A stretch of DNA of 64,000 bases, taken from Chlorops oryzae (lineage: Eukaryota > Arthropoda > Insecta > Diptera > Chloropidae). Of this stretch, positions 46,900 to 57,654 are shown piece after piece. The DNA is taken from the NCBI GenBank assembly GCA_020466095.1, contig CM035807.1:31204166-31268165 (forward strand). The letters run 5' to 3'. A model generated the notes under the pieces. That model was not told where the DNA came from, did not search any database, and saw only the letters and a program-made list of their open reading frames with translations. The stretch's first letter is position 1. Every line of letters starts with the position of its first letter. The translations under genes were made by a program, and so were the position numbers.

Positions 46900-47300
46900 G
46901 AGAGCGCCTAAGACAAAAATTCCAGAATGCAATTGATCGCATAATTTTTCGAGGTTTTCCAGTAGTGGGGTCTATTGTAAAGATTTCAAAAATTGATCTT
47001 TCAAACATATTTTTTATAAGAAAGTTATGATGAAATTCGTAAGATTAAGATTATTTGTTTCTATTTTATTTTATTATTTTAAGACCTCATAACTTATGAG
47101 TCATAAGCTATTTAAAGTAATCGTGACAAGTGGGAGGATCCCGAAAATTAATCCAAACATTTTTCAGAAATTGGAACGAAAATCGGCGTTTGAGCTTTCA
47201 TCATTCTCATAAACATTTACTGAGTAATTTTCTTGATTTGTATACTCGACATGAGTCGGGTATTGCTTTGCCAAGGAAGCTGGATAATGTAATTTTGAGT
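46900..47300 (+). mobile_element. DINE-1-like remnant, 3' part, plus strand
   Basis: GAGGTTTTCCAGTAGTGGGG, TCTATTGTAAAGATTTCAAA, AAGTGGGAGGATCCCG and CGACATGAGTCGGGTATTGC match the 3' half of the DINE-1-like elements. The segment 47119-47250 is especially close to the reverse of 53760-53905 (shared TTTCATCATTCTCATAAACA). Confidence 0.5.
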
Positions 47301-48789
47301 CATTCCTGTAAGGTCTAAAAAATATGAGCTATTCTCTCTAACATATCCATTACTGACCCATTAAAGACTTTTAACCCTTGTTTTTATTTTCACTATCTAG
47401 AAGGCACTTTTTGAAAATATTTTAATTAAATCCACCACGTGATGAAGGGGTTATTTTTTCCTTGCCATAAAAATATATTTTCTCATTACAAAATTTTAAT
47501 TAGTTTACATAGTTTATTTTTTTCATACATTTTAAATCAAGATATTAGTGAAAAAGCAAAGCTCATTTGAATTCTACCGAGAAAATACTCCGAAAAGGTG
47601 ATGGAATTTTCGCAAAATCGCTCGTGTAAAAATATTCGAAGTGACGCTAATTACCGCTTTTAAGTTTGACAATTTTTCGAAAAACCTCAATGAAGGGGAT
47701 AGGAGGGGGGGAACTCGTTTTTGCTTCAGCGATTTGACTACGACTTTCGATTATAAATTCTCGTCCAACCACCCGCTCTCTCCGTCAAAGCCACGATATT
47801 GTGATTTTTTAATAGAACTCGGCGTTGCGTAGTTCAAAATGGCCCTCCGTTATCGATTAAAAGCTTGAGAATTCAATTTTTTTAATACGGTAATCTCACC
47901 TAATTGGAATTTTTGTATGAACATAATTGATTTCTTTTTTGCTTAATTGGAAGGAAGCTTTAAGAATATTTGATTAAAATTTTTTTTTACTTCTAGTATA
48001 TATTTTTTGAATGAGGCCTTCTTTATCATGACCTTTGGAATAAGAGAATGGGACCTTTCTTAAACTTTACTTAGCGCTTGAGATCTTAATTTTTAAGTTA
48101 TTAAGGTTAAGTAAATTTCTGCTGTCATTATTTGAATTTTAATCAAATAGTTATTTCAGAACTTTTGAAGATTTTTGAGTCTGTCCTGCCTGTTGAGAAA
48201 GATGATCAAAAGAGGCAGTATTTCCAGTGCCTTTTCTTTCCTGAAGAGACCGATCATTGTTGAGAACTTTTGTTCAAACCTAGCATAAGAATTCATTGCA
48301 GCGAATGCATAAAGATGAAAATTTTATTGAGTTTTTAAGCAATTGCTTAGCTTGACATACAAGAAATAATCGTTTACCTATGAGTTCTGAAATAGGTATT
48401 TAAGGTCCATCGCGATTAACTAAAGTCAGAGATCCATCTCATTTGTATGCATACGAGCAAGATTGTATGCAAGATTAAAGTCCCCATTCAAAAGGCATTA
48501 TTCTCGGCCACAAATTCTTCTCTAAGTGCATGAGGACACCCTTTCAAAATATCCTAAGCAGACAAGATGATTCATAAAATCTATTTTCATTCGATGATTG
48601 ATTATTTGAGCTTTTTATTTGAAGGACTTTTTATGGATTTTCTACCTGTCGAGAAACTTTAAATGAACCCTTTCTGCTTTTCGCTCTCACCCTCTCTGAA
48701 TGCTCTTTTATCAATTTGTGGTTAAATTCAATAAAATAAAATGAACAACAGAAACCATTACAAAAAAAAAAAAAAAAAAAATAATAATA
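47301..48789. other. No supported gene
   Basis: AT-rich DNA. It ends in an A run followed by AATAATAATA (48762-48790) into which the long-TIR transposon is inserted. Confidence 0.45.
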
Positions 48790-49689
48790 ACACTGCTTAA
48801 CAAATTTGGAATTTATAAAAAGCAACTGAATATTTGTGCAATTTTCCTGTAGATCTCGGCCTCCTAAGCAAGAAAAAAAATTTTTTTAATTTTTTTATGG
48901 AAGAGTTTTTGAGAAAAAATTTTTTGAAATTTTTTTCAGTGCATTTCGTAGGTGCACTTGCTATTTCAAGCATATCTCGGGCCCCGATCTACCGATTTTA
49001 ATAAATATATTTTCCAAATATAGATAATTAAGCTCCCTACAACTTTTAGAATCAAAGTTTTTGATTTGCATGAGTAGTTTTAGTGCTAGAGGTGCAATTA
49101 TACAAGAAAATTGTGTTTTTTTCAAAAAAATCAGGGTAAATTTTTCATATAAAAATTTGTAAAAAATAGAAATCGAAGTGGAAAACCCATTTTCAAATTT
49201 TTTGCGTATAGCTAAGTATTTCTTCTAAAAAATAAGCCCCGTTTGGCTAAAAGCGGTGAAAAATTTACGGAGCTATGATTTTTTTGCCAAAACACTAAAA
49301 AATCGATATTTCACAATTTTTGCTTTGTTCACAAAACTTGTTCATATGAGCCGAAATTATTTTATGAAGGTGCAATTGAGTAAATTTTCACATATATAAA
49401 TGCATAAATGCTGCCTCTTTATTGATTAAAAATGAATGTCGTTTTGCCCTGCCTTTTAGAATATTGTGGTGGATTTGTTTACCTGCCGGTCTCAATGACC
49501 TGTACCAGATAAAAAAGGGTGCAGTGCTTTCCCTTAGTGGAAAAAAATATAAGGTATCATGAATACGTTTTGTGCGTTAACGTCAGTTTTTATACTAAAC
49601 GTGTTTCTTTACTTTCAATTTTGCCTAATGAATTGAGCGTAGTATAAAATACCTGAGGTTTTGCATACTTTACATACATACTTACATAC
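48790..49689 (+). repeat. Left long terminal inverted repeat
   Basis: Reverse complement of 51688-52576. It contains AGATCTCGGCCTCCTAAGCA, GGGCCCCGATCTACCG and GAACGTG-free AT-rich blocks shared exactly with the other arm. Differences seen by eye include GTGCAATTTT versus GTACAATTTT, and GAATCAAAG versus GAAACAAAG. Confidence 0.9.
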
Positions 49690-49710
49690 AGTATAGAAAA
49701 TTTATGGCAA

Positions 49711-49720
49711 TATATAAAAG
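49711..49720 (+). promoter_or_regulatory. TATA box of the transposase-like gene
   Basis: TATATAAAAG lies about 100 bases before the ATG and just inside the left inverted repeat, so it is unique to the plus-strand gene. No strong initiator was identified 25-30 bases downstream. Confidence 0.45.
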
Positions 49721-49813
49721 GGTAACACTTATGCGTTTAGATTAGTAGTCTTGAACTAAATTTTGAACAACGTACATCAATTGAAAATAAAACAAATTTT
49801 AAAATATAAAAAA

Positions 49814-51540
49814 ATGAGTAAAAGAACTCGTGTATTCATGTGCAAAAACAATCCGGACGATTTTTGCAATATTTGTGGATTATATATGTTAAAAAATAAA
49901 GGATTAGCGTTTACTGAAGCACTGCAAAAGCACTATTTCCATTACTTCGGTGTTTTGCCAACTCTCAATGAGCCGTGGACGCCTAAAAGAATATGTGACC
50001 TATGTCATAGAAAGTTATCAAAATGGGCTTCTGGAGAACGGTAAGAATTAAAATTTAATACGCTATAAAAAAAACTAACTATTTGCATTCTAGCTGTTAC
50101 ATGGATTTTGACACGGCAATGGAATGGAGTGAGCCCTTTTGTCACTCGGTGGACTGCTATTTTTGCCTTAGTGCAAGAAGTGGATTTGGGAAACATTTAA
50201 AATGGGAATACGCGAAAGTTGATTCGGTAAAATTTCCTCTACCTCATTCAAGTGATGTGCCTTATCCAGAATGCCCTGGCTCAGCACCCAAAATAGAAGG
50301 ATCATCAGAGGAAATGCTGGGGTCTAGTGGAAGTCAGTTTGAAACAAGTTTAACGCAACGAATACTCTCACAGGCCGAATTAAATGACTGGATTCGTGAT
50401 TTTGGTTTTTCAAAGGGTAAAGCTGAACTTTTTGCATCTAGAATGAAAGAACGCGGATTTGTGGCTCCTGATGTCAAAACAAGCATTTACAGAAATCGGC
50501 ACTTGCAATACGGAAAATTTTACGCAAAAGTAGACGATATCTGTTTCTGCAGCAATATTTTAGGCCTATTCGAAGAGCTCAATGAAGTCTACAATCCCGG
50601 AGAGTGGCGTTTATTTATCGATAGCAACAAAGAGAGCTTAAAAGCTGTCCTCCTACACAATGGCAACCAAAAACCGTCTCTTCCTGTCGCATATGCATCG
50701 CATTCTAAAGAAACCTACGAAACAATGAAAACGCTTTTGGATCATATTGAATATGACAAGCATAGATGGAAAATATGCGCTGATCTCAAGGTAGTGGCAA
50801 TTCTGTGCGGGCTTCAAGGAGGATATACAAAATATTGTTGTTTTTTGTGCAAGTGGGATAGTCGCGCTGACCACTTACACTATATTAAAAAAGATTGGCC
50901 TTTGCGAACCAACATTATAGTTGGTGCAGACAATATTCAACGCACTGCTCTCGTTGATAAAAATAATATTATATTACCGCCACTGCATATAAAATTAGGA
51001 CTTGCTAAGAACTTTATAAAAAAATTGGCAAAAGATGGAACACAGGAAGCTTTTGCCCGCTTAAAGGCGATCTTTTCCTACCTTTCACACGCAAAACTCA
51101 AGGAAGGAGTTCTAAATGGTCCAGAAATACGTAAACTTTTGCAAGACGACGAGTTCTCAAGCCTTTTGTCCCCAGTCGAAGCAGCAGCGTGGAGCTCATT
51201 CAAACTTGTTATACACAATTTTTTGGGCAACCACAAAAGTCCAGATTACAAGCAAATAGTAAATAACCTACTAAAGAATTATAAGAAAGCCGAAGTACAC
51301 ATGTCGTTGAAGATCCACTTTCTCGATTCGCACTTGGATTTTTTCCCTGAAAACTTAGGAGACGTAAGCGATGAGCATGGCGAACGTTTTCATCAGCAAT
51401 TAAAGGATATTGAAAATCGCTATAGCGGCCTTTTCGACACGGCAATGATGGGTGATTACGTGTGGTCCCTTGTGCGTGAAAATGATGGTAGTAAATATAA
51501 AAGACAAAGCGGAAGCAAGAACTTTTTTCAAATTGTATAA
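49814..51540 (+). CDS. Transposase-like protein of an unclassified arthropod family, 557 aa, two exons
   Basis: Exon 1 is 49814-50040 and exon 2 is 50094-51540. The 53-bp intron (50041-50093) has GTAAGA and a pyrimidine-tract TTCTAG acceptor, splits codon 76 (Arg) and keeps the frame. I chose ATG 49814 (AAAAAAATGAG context) because upstream in-frame codons lack an ATG. The N-terminus has a Cys/His cluster likely to bind zinc: C18xxC21, H40/H43, C61xxC64, then C92 and C97xxC100. A linker rich in Ser/Pro follows. The core block GEWRLFIDSNKESLKAVLLH puts Asp252 on a predicted first RNase-H strand; ICADLK gives Asp306, and a CCFLCKWDSRAD block (C324, C325, C328) follows. LPPLHIKLG and a C-terminal DEHGERFHQ (H504, E506, H509) complete the conserved blocks. 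I recall such blocks from many uncharacterised arthropod proteins. That this is the transposase of the surrounding element is inferred from its position between the inverted repeats. The catalytic residues are guesses. No frameshift or stop is present. Confidence 0.87.
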
Positions 51541-51553
51541 AAATAATTTTGGA

Positions 51554-51559
51554 AATAAA
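51554..51559 (+). terminator. Poly(A) signal of the transposase-like gene
   Basis: AATAAA lies 14 bases after the TAA stop, before the right inverted repeat, so transcripts can end without reading into the repeat. Confidence 0.55.
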
Positions 51560-51687
51560 TTTTTATTTCTTTAACACTTTTGCATTAGAGCTTATTTCAC
51601 AAATGTTTTACAGGAGTTGTACCAATTTGGTAGTTCATGTTGTCTTAAAGTGGGCTGCATCACAGCGGCCCCGGTGTATGTATGTAA

Positions 51688-52576
51688 GTATGTAAGTATG
51701 TATGTAAAGTATGCAAAACCTCAGGTATTTTATACTACGCTCAATTCATTAGGCAAAATTGAAAGTAAAGAAACACGTTTAGTATAAAAACTGACGTTAA
51801 CGCACAAAACGTATTCATGATACCTTATATTTTTTTCCACTAAGGGAAAGCACTGCACCCTTTTTTATCTGGTACAGGTCATTGAGACCGGCAGGTAAAC
51901 AAATCCACCACAATATTCTAAAAGGCAGGGCAAAACGACATTCATTTTTAATCAATAAAGAGGCAGCATTTATGCATTTATATATGTGAAAATTTACTCA
52001 ATTGCACCTTCATAAAATAATTTCGGCTCATATGAACAAGTTTTGTGAACAAAGCAAAAATTGTGAAATATCGATTTTTTAGTGTTTTGGCAAAAAAATC
52101 ATAGCTCCGTAAATTTTTCACCGCTTTTAGCCAAACGGGGCTTATTTTTTAGAAGAAATACTTAGCTATACGCAAAAAATTTGAAAATGGGTTTTCCACT
52201 TCGATTTCTATTTTTTACAAATTTTTATATGAAAAATTTACCCTGATTTTTTTGAAAAAAACACAATTTTCTTGTATAATTGCACCTCTAGCACTAAAAC
52301 TACTCATGCAAATCAAAAACTTTGTTTCTAAAAGTTGTAGGGAGCTTAATTATCTATATTTGGAAAATATATTTATTAAAATCGGTAGATCGGGGCCCGA
52401 GATATGCTTGAAATAGCAAGTGCACCTACGAAATGCACTGAAAAAAATTTCAAAAAATTTTTTCTCAAAAACTCTTCCATAAAAAAATTAAAAAAATTTT
52501 TTTTCTTGCTTAGGAGGCCGAGATCTACAGGAAAATTGTACAAATATTCAGTTGCTTTTTTTTTGTTTGACAGTGT
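51688..52576 (-). repeat. Right long terminal inverted repeat
   Basis: Exact partner of 48790-49689 apart from a few substitutions and the shorter outer part. The inner edge lies in a (TATG)n-like patch (51677-51712) that has expanded relative to the left arm. Confidence 0.9.
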
Positions 52577-52580
52577 AATA

Positions 52581-53048
52581 TAAGAGTTTTTTATTCTACA
52601 AAATTTTGTTGATTGCGGTTTGAGAGTCCTCTGGATGCACACATACGAACGCCACACAAATTCCAATCGAAGTAAAATGCATGTTAATAAATTCCACATG
52701 CAAAATAGAAGAGATAAAACCTCAACCAATAATTCCAAGTAGAAATGGAAAATTTACATATTTTTGTCACGCCATTCCGATCGTTTTATAGACAGACGAT
52801 GAATGGTGTCTATCAAATTTCGTACCTAGGTAAATTCTGTCATTTCGGTCGATATCAAAATTTTCCAAATTCATAAATAAAAAAACAAAAAAAAAAAATA
52901 CGTTCGGCAAGATAAGTCAAATAAATTCTCAAATAGGTAAATACACATCGATTTTGTGTATTTGGATCTTTATTTATGCCTTCCGATTGCATGAATTTTT
53001 TCAAGTTTTTTTTAGAGAGTTTTCGTTTGACTTTAAACAATTTTATAC
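52581..53048. other. No supported gene
   Basis: AT-rich flank of the transposon with short frames only. Confidence 0.45.
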
Positions 53049-53297
53049 TTAACCCATTTAACGCGTATGATACATAAATGTCACACACAAGTGTGGAGTG
53101 GAGTGAATGGAAACAATATTGCTCGGTGGGTAATATACAGCTGATCATAATAACTGTTTATTTTTGATGTAAATATATCAGAAAATAAACTTCAAGAACT
53201 ATGCTCCTTCTTTAGGTTAACCTGACCATGCTTAGGCACCACAAAAAAAAATTTTAAATTTAAGTTCAGCAAATGGCTCCCGCGTTTAATGGGTTAA
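53049..53297. mobile_element. TTAA-flanked MITE with 17-bp terminal inverted repeats
   Basis: TTAACCCATTTAACGCG at the left and CGCGTTTAATGGGTTAA at the right pair with a single mismatch; TTAA is the duplication. 249 bp, non-coding, piggyBac-like by its ends. Confidence 0.75.
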
Positions 53298-53679
53298 GGA
53301 AAACCAGAATGGCTTTGCGATAAGTTGTTTCATTTAGCTGTTATCACTGCCCGAAAATGGTCGAGTATGAGGTCTGTAAATCGAGAATGGATTATTTAAG
53401 TAAAAATAGAAATTTCTTGACTGGTAATATCAAAAGTAAATAATGATTTAATGCGTTCATACTACATTGACGAAAAATGTATTTTTCCAAAGCCCTTTGG
53501 TCTCCGCTATCAGAGCCCATAATTTATATCAGGTACTTCGTTCTTGTCTTATCTGGCTTGACGAGAACGAGAGTCGGTCAATTTACCCTTTCGAAAATGA
53601 ACTGAAGCCAAACGGTAGCCTCACGTATTCACTAATTGGACACGCAAATATCTTTTTAAAAAATATTAAGGAAATTTAA

Positions 53680-54300
53680 AACAAATAAAGGTGTAACAGT
53701 CACCCGAGATTGGCAATAAAATACCCAAGTCATGTGTACAATTCAGTTTATTTTTTTTTTTAGAGGAGAGATAATTTTTTATACAAGTCAAGAACATTTT
53801 TCAATGAATGTTTATGAGAATGATGAAAGCACAAATGCCGACTTTCGTTCCAGTTCCTGAAGATTTTTTTGTTAAATTGGCTTTAGTTGGGATCCTCCTA
53901 CTTGTCGGGTCATGCCCGATTTAAGAAGCATTTAAGGTCCTAAAATAATCTGAAGTTACATGAAGTTACTGAAATTCCATTATATCTTTAAAAAAGAATA
54001 CTTAGATAAGAGATGAGCTTTTGGGATCTCTATAACAGACCCAAGTGCAGGAGGTACTTTTTAAAATTATCCAATCAATTCTAAGTTTCTCTTGCTGACT
54101 CTTACCCTCTGAATCTAACGAACTTGGTCAACATTGCTTAATTTCTTGGCTAAGAAAATGATCAAAAGGCGCACTTTCATACAGTCAGACGAACACACAT
54201 TTGGACAACGAAAATGGTCAAATCGAATCTCATTTTGACAATGATTATTTCTGAATCTTCTGAACGTCTGTCTATATGGGATTTTCCAAACGGACGCGAC
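53680..54300 (-). mobile_element. DINE-1-like remnant, minus strand
   Basis: The minus-strand 3' end is visible as GGTGTAACAGTCACCCGAGA and ATTGGCAATAAAATACCC. GGGATCCTCCTACTTGTCGG matches the reverse of 47113-47128. AACAGACCCAAGTGCAGGAG, TTTCTTGGCTAAGAAAATGA, CAGTCAGACGAACAC and AATCGAATCTCATTTTGACA follow the order of the 11638-12546 copy. Confidence 0.55.
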
Positions 54301-54346
54301 ACTTAAATGAGCAATTTTTAGTCCCGAATTCAAGCGTGCGGTAAAT

Positions 54347-54771
54347 GGGCCAAAATTCTTTTTAATGCCTTAACTTCTGTCCCTGTCAATTAAATTCAGT
54401 TTTTCTGAAGGAGCAAACCAAATTAATAAAAATTTAGTTTTAACAAAAAAATTATGAATAACGAAATAAAATTCTCTAGTCGAATTGAAAAAAATCAATT
54501 ATTACCAAAACTCAATTTTTTTCCTTCGCAAATTACGGTAACATTGTTGTGTTATCTTGTCTTGTCTTGCCAAAAAAGACAACAATGTTACTGTAATTTG
54601 CGAGTAAACAAGATGGAAGTTTGGTAATATTCGATTTTTTTCCAATTGAAGTAGAGTATTTTATTTCGTTATTAATAAATTTTTTGGTAAAATTTATTTG
54701 TTATTAATTTGATTTGCTCTTTTACGAACACTGAATTTCGTTGACAGCGACATTAAAAAGAATTTTGGCCC
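54347..54771. mobile_element. Foldback element with about 200-bp arms
   Basis: The two halves are imperfect reverse complements over nearly their whole length, from GGGCCAAAATTCTTTTTAAT to ATTAAAAAGAATTTTGGCCC. The arms meet near 54560-54580 around ACAACAATGTTAC/GTAACATTGTTGT, leaving a loop of only about 30 bases. AAAT flanks both sides (54343-54346, 54772-54775). Confidence 0.75.
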
Positions 54772-54870
54772 AAATAGTAATTTTACTTCTCAATACTTTT
54801 GTGCAGTTTATGCGGACTTTTATATTTTTCAAAATTTCTATGCGGTCCCGAATGGCAATCAGCTATATCG

Positions 54871-55113
54871 CACACCCTCTGCTAAGGTGACACAACTCAA
54901 AAATTGTCATTTTTGAGTTAACATATGGAAATTGTTCATAGTTCACCTCTCTACCTGCACGAAAAATTCTATTCCGTTTTTGTTAATATAAAAAGCCGAA
55001 AAACTCCGTCAATGCATTTCTTCTTGCTTTAATTGACACTGCGACGCATTTTGTTTTTTGGGTTTTCTGAAAATTGAGAAACTTTGAGTTGTGTCACCTT
55101 AGAAGAGGGTGTG
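54871..55113. mobile_element. MITE with about 30-bp terminal inverted repeats
   Basis: CACACCCTCTGCTAAGGTGA at the left pairs with TCACCTTAGAAGAGGGTGTG at the right, and pairing continues through CACAACTCAAA. Flanks CTATATCG and CTATATAC could be an 8-bp duplication with two changes, which would fit hAT, but this is uncertain. Confidence 0.65.
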
Positions 55114-55275
55114 CTATATACGGATGCGACATATTTTTTACTTTTTCTGGAAATGCCCATATATGATTGCCTTTCGAATCTGCTTAGCAATTTTGATGAA
55201 TATATGAGTTCGCATGAGTTACGCGAAAGTATTCCGAAACAAAATTACTATTAACCGCATCCTTGAGTTCGGGAC

Positions 55276-56523
55276 GTTCGAACATTCGGGAAAACTACTC
55301 TCGTAAGGGTCAAGTCCGGGTAAAAATGTCCATTATTAGGTAGTTTTTTTTACTATGAGGCCCTATGCTCCATAAGGAGATAAAGGAATTAAGAAAAGGA
55401 AGAAGATATTTTACCATTTTCTCCATCGTATGAAGGATATACATAGTAGGTACCTTACACACAAAAGTACGAACTTCAAATACCCCCCAAACCGTATGCC
55501 ACCATAAATCAGACCGTATATATAATATGTGATTTCGCTCGTAATTGCCACCGTGAAATTGATTTAGATGATTTCGATTAAAATGGCAACTGTTGTAATT
55601 ATCTCAATAAATTTAAAATTTTAATTGACATAAATTAAGTGGATATAAATTCCAGAAAAATACATACTGAATAAGAAAAAAACAAAAGCAAAATGCAGGA
55701 ATTAAACTAATTTTTAGGCATTCGAGCGTTGAATGGAATTTTAACCCGAAATCCAAATGCGCAAATTGACCACAAATTCGTTTTAAAATTAACACGGAAA
55801 GTCAGTCCGAAAGACCGCAAATTTTCAAAGCACAATTCCAACAAAATAAATAAACAACTGCAGAAGCAGCAACAACGACAACATCAACAACGAAACCTAC
55901 AGCAACAAGGACAGCCATCAACATCCATTCACATGTGTTAATTTACAGCTTTTGTTTGTTACAAAAGGTACAGACAGATCGACAAGCAAACACACTGACC
56001 GACAGCCAAACGGCCAGACGGACAAACAAACCTGTAGACATGCAGCTAACCAAGAATGCACATGTTTGTGGTTCAATTTCATTACACTTAATAGTTAATG
56101 GGGGGATATGCCATCGCAGGGAATACGCAGCTACCGAGTCTCTTCGAACGTTGCAGCGCCACCATTGCAGATGAACATCAAATCGATGTGATTAACATAC
56201 TATACCTAAACATATATGTACATATGTAAATTGATAGAAATGTATATGCGTATGCATTGCATTATTTATTTTAATTCGAAAACAACAATAGCAAGCAAAT
56301 CCCCATGGGAACAAATGGCAAACAACACCAATCTAAATTATGCCGTCGCCCATGGGCGAACAACGGCCGAACGAAAGCACGAAAGACGGACAGACGGACG
56401 AACGGATGATAATAAATATCAATAAATTTGATTCGATTTAACTCCTTTTTCGCCAAAAATGCTTTCCCCAGTGCAGTTAAAATTTCATTCATCGAAGTCG
56501 ATTTATGGTCAACAATATCGACG
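55276..56523. other. No supported gene
   Basis: Unique AT-rich DNA with a CAA/CAG-rich patch (55843-55915) and GACAGACGGACA-type degenerate tetranucleotide repeats (about 55972-56040 and 56378-56406). Frames over these are low-complexity. Confidence 0.45.
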
Positions 56524-56528
56524 CGTCG

Positions 56529-56985
56529 CACAGTGGGATTTGGAGAACAAAAAAAAAAACTCTTTTTCAACCATCGAAATTAAAAAATGTAATGATGAAA
56601 ACTTGTTGGGGAATACTTCAGTAAGAAAAAGTAATTATTGGTTTGTCCAGAAGTTAATATTTCATATGTAAAAAATATGTGAAAATCAAAAAATTACTTA
56701 GCAGAAAATATCGAATTTTCCTTAATTTCATCAGAAATATTTCTGCTTTTACGATTTGAAACACATTTATTTTTTTCATTCAATATTATCCTTGCTTATC
56801 ACTTTGACCAAGAAATTTTCAGGAAGCATGAATGGTTTAAGAAATATATGCAGATCCAAATTGTGGGCGTGGCCGATATTGATGAGTATTTGTTTTCACC
56901 TAATTTCATTAAAATAAGGCTTTCATCGTTCTATGAGCACTCCTTATCATTTTAACACTCAACTGTGAGAAGCGGTCCCACTGTG
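56529..56985 (+). mobile_element. Transib-like non-autonomous element, short copy
   Basis: Starts CACAGTGGGATTTGG and ends CGGTCCCACTGTG. Flanks CGTCG (56524-56528) and CGTTG (56986-56990) match at four of five positions. Its right end, reversed, reads CACAGTGGGACCGCT, then GGAGTGCTCAT, a GATGAAA word and GGCCACGCCCAC, as in the left end of 1606-3427. 457 bp with no frame. Confidence 0.65.
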
Positions 56986-56990
56986 CGTTG

Positions 56991-57654
56991 GTCTGTCGAT
57001 GCTTTTGTTTACTGTCTCTTTACATTGCTCTTAACGGCATTGCATTGTTTCTAATGACGATTTCGAGGCTCGGGCCTACGATTGTCACAAACAATTATTT
57101 TGATTTAATTACAAAATGCCGAAAGTATTTACATAAATTCGATGCATATTAATCTGAGTCAAAACCGAAAGAAAAGAAAAAACATTAAAAAACTCAATGA
57201 AGAAGGGAAGCCCACAAATCAAAAGCTAAAAATTAAGTCTCAACTGGGAATTAAATTCGCAGTAAATGCAACATAAATATTTCAAATGCAAATGCAAAAT
57301 TCTATTTTCCAAATAATAAGTATAATACTTATGAAAGCTTGGATCTATTTGATTTTTGAATTTTCGTTTGTCCATTGTTCGCAAATGTTCGATGGATTAT
57401 GTTGAAAATTTTGGTTATGGATTTTATTGGTTTTTGTTTTTGTACTTATGAAGTGCTTAAATAGCAGCGGTAATGGTTTTTTGATTATCAGTCGAATAAT
57501 GCTTGAGTAAAAACTGGAAATTGCTAATTAGGAAATTTCTGATTAGATTCATATGGACTCATATACATATGAGGCTTAAATTAATCCGAAGAGGATTTTT
57601 ATTTGAAGCTTTTTATTATGAATTTGAATGAACTATGCTTTGTTTGACGGGGAC
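56991..57654. other. No supported gene
   Basis: AT-rich unique DNA; no repeats with definable ends. Confidence 0.45.

Larger units (their letters stand above)
48790..52576 (+). mobile_element. Complete DNA transposon with about 0.9-kb terminal inverted repeats
   Basis: The element starts ACACTGCTTAACAAA and ends TTTGTTTGACAGTGT. AATA flanks both sides (48786-48789 and 52577-52580), consistent with a 4-bp duplication, although the left flank is an AAT repeat and TAA is an alternative. The inverted repeats occupy 48790-49689 and 51688-52576 and differ by only a few substitutions plus an extra roughly 11 bases near the left end. The unique centre (about 2 kb) holds one spliced gene with a TATA box upstream and a poly(A) signal downstream, and nothing else. 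Length about 3.8 kb. Near-identical repeats and an unbroken frame indicate a young, perhaps still competent, copy. I cannot name the superfamily: a 4-bp duplication occurs in Sola and Chapaev, among others. Confidence 0.88.
54321..55275. mobile_element. Inverted-repeat element split by two nested insertions
   Basis: GTCCCGAATTCAAGCGTGCG at the left matches the reverse of the right end CCGCATCCTTGAGTTCGGGAC with a few mismatches. The left repeat is interrupted after GGTAAAT by the foldback element 54347-54771 and then resumes as AATAGTAATTTT, which pairs with AAAATTACTATT at 55242-55253. A second element (54871-55113) sits in its middle. No outer duplication was found. Confidence 0.55.
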
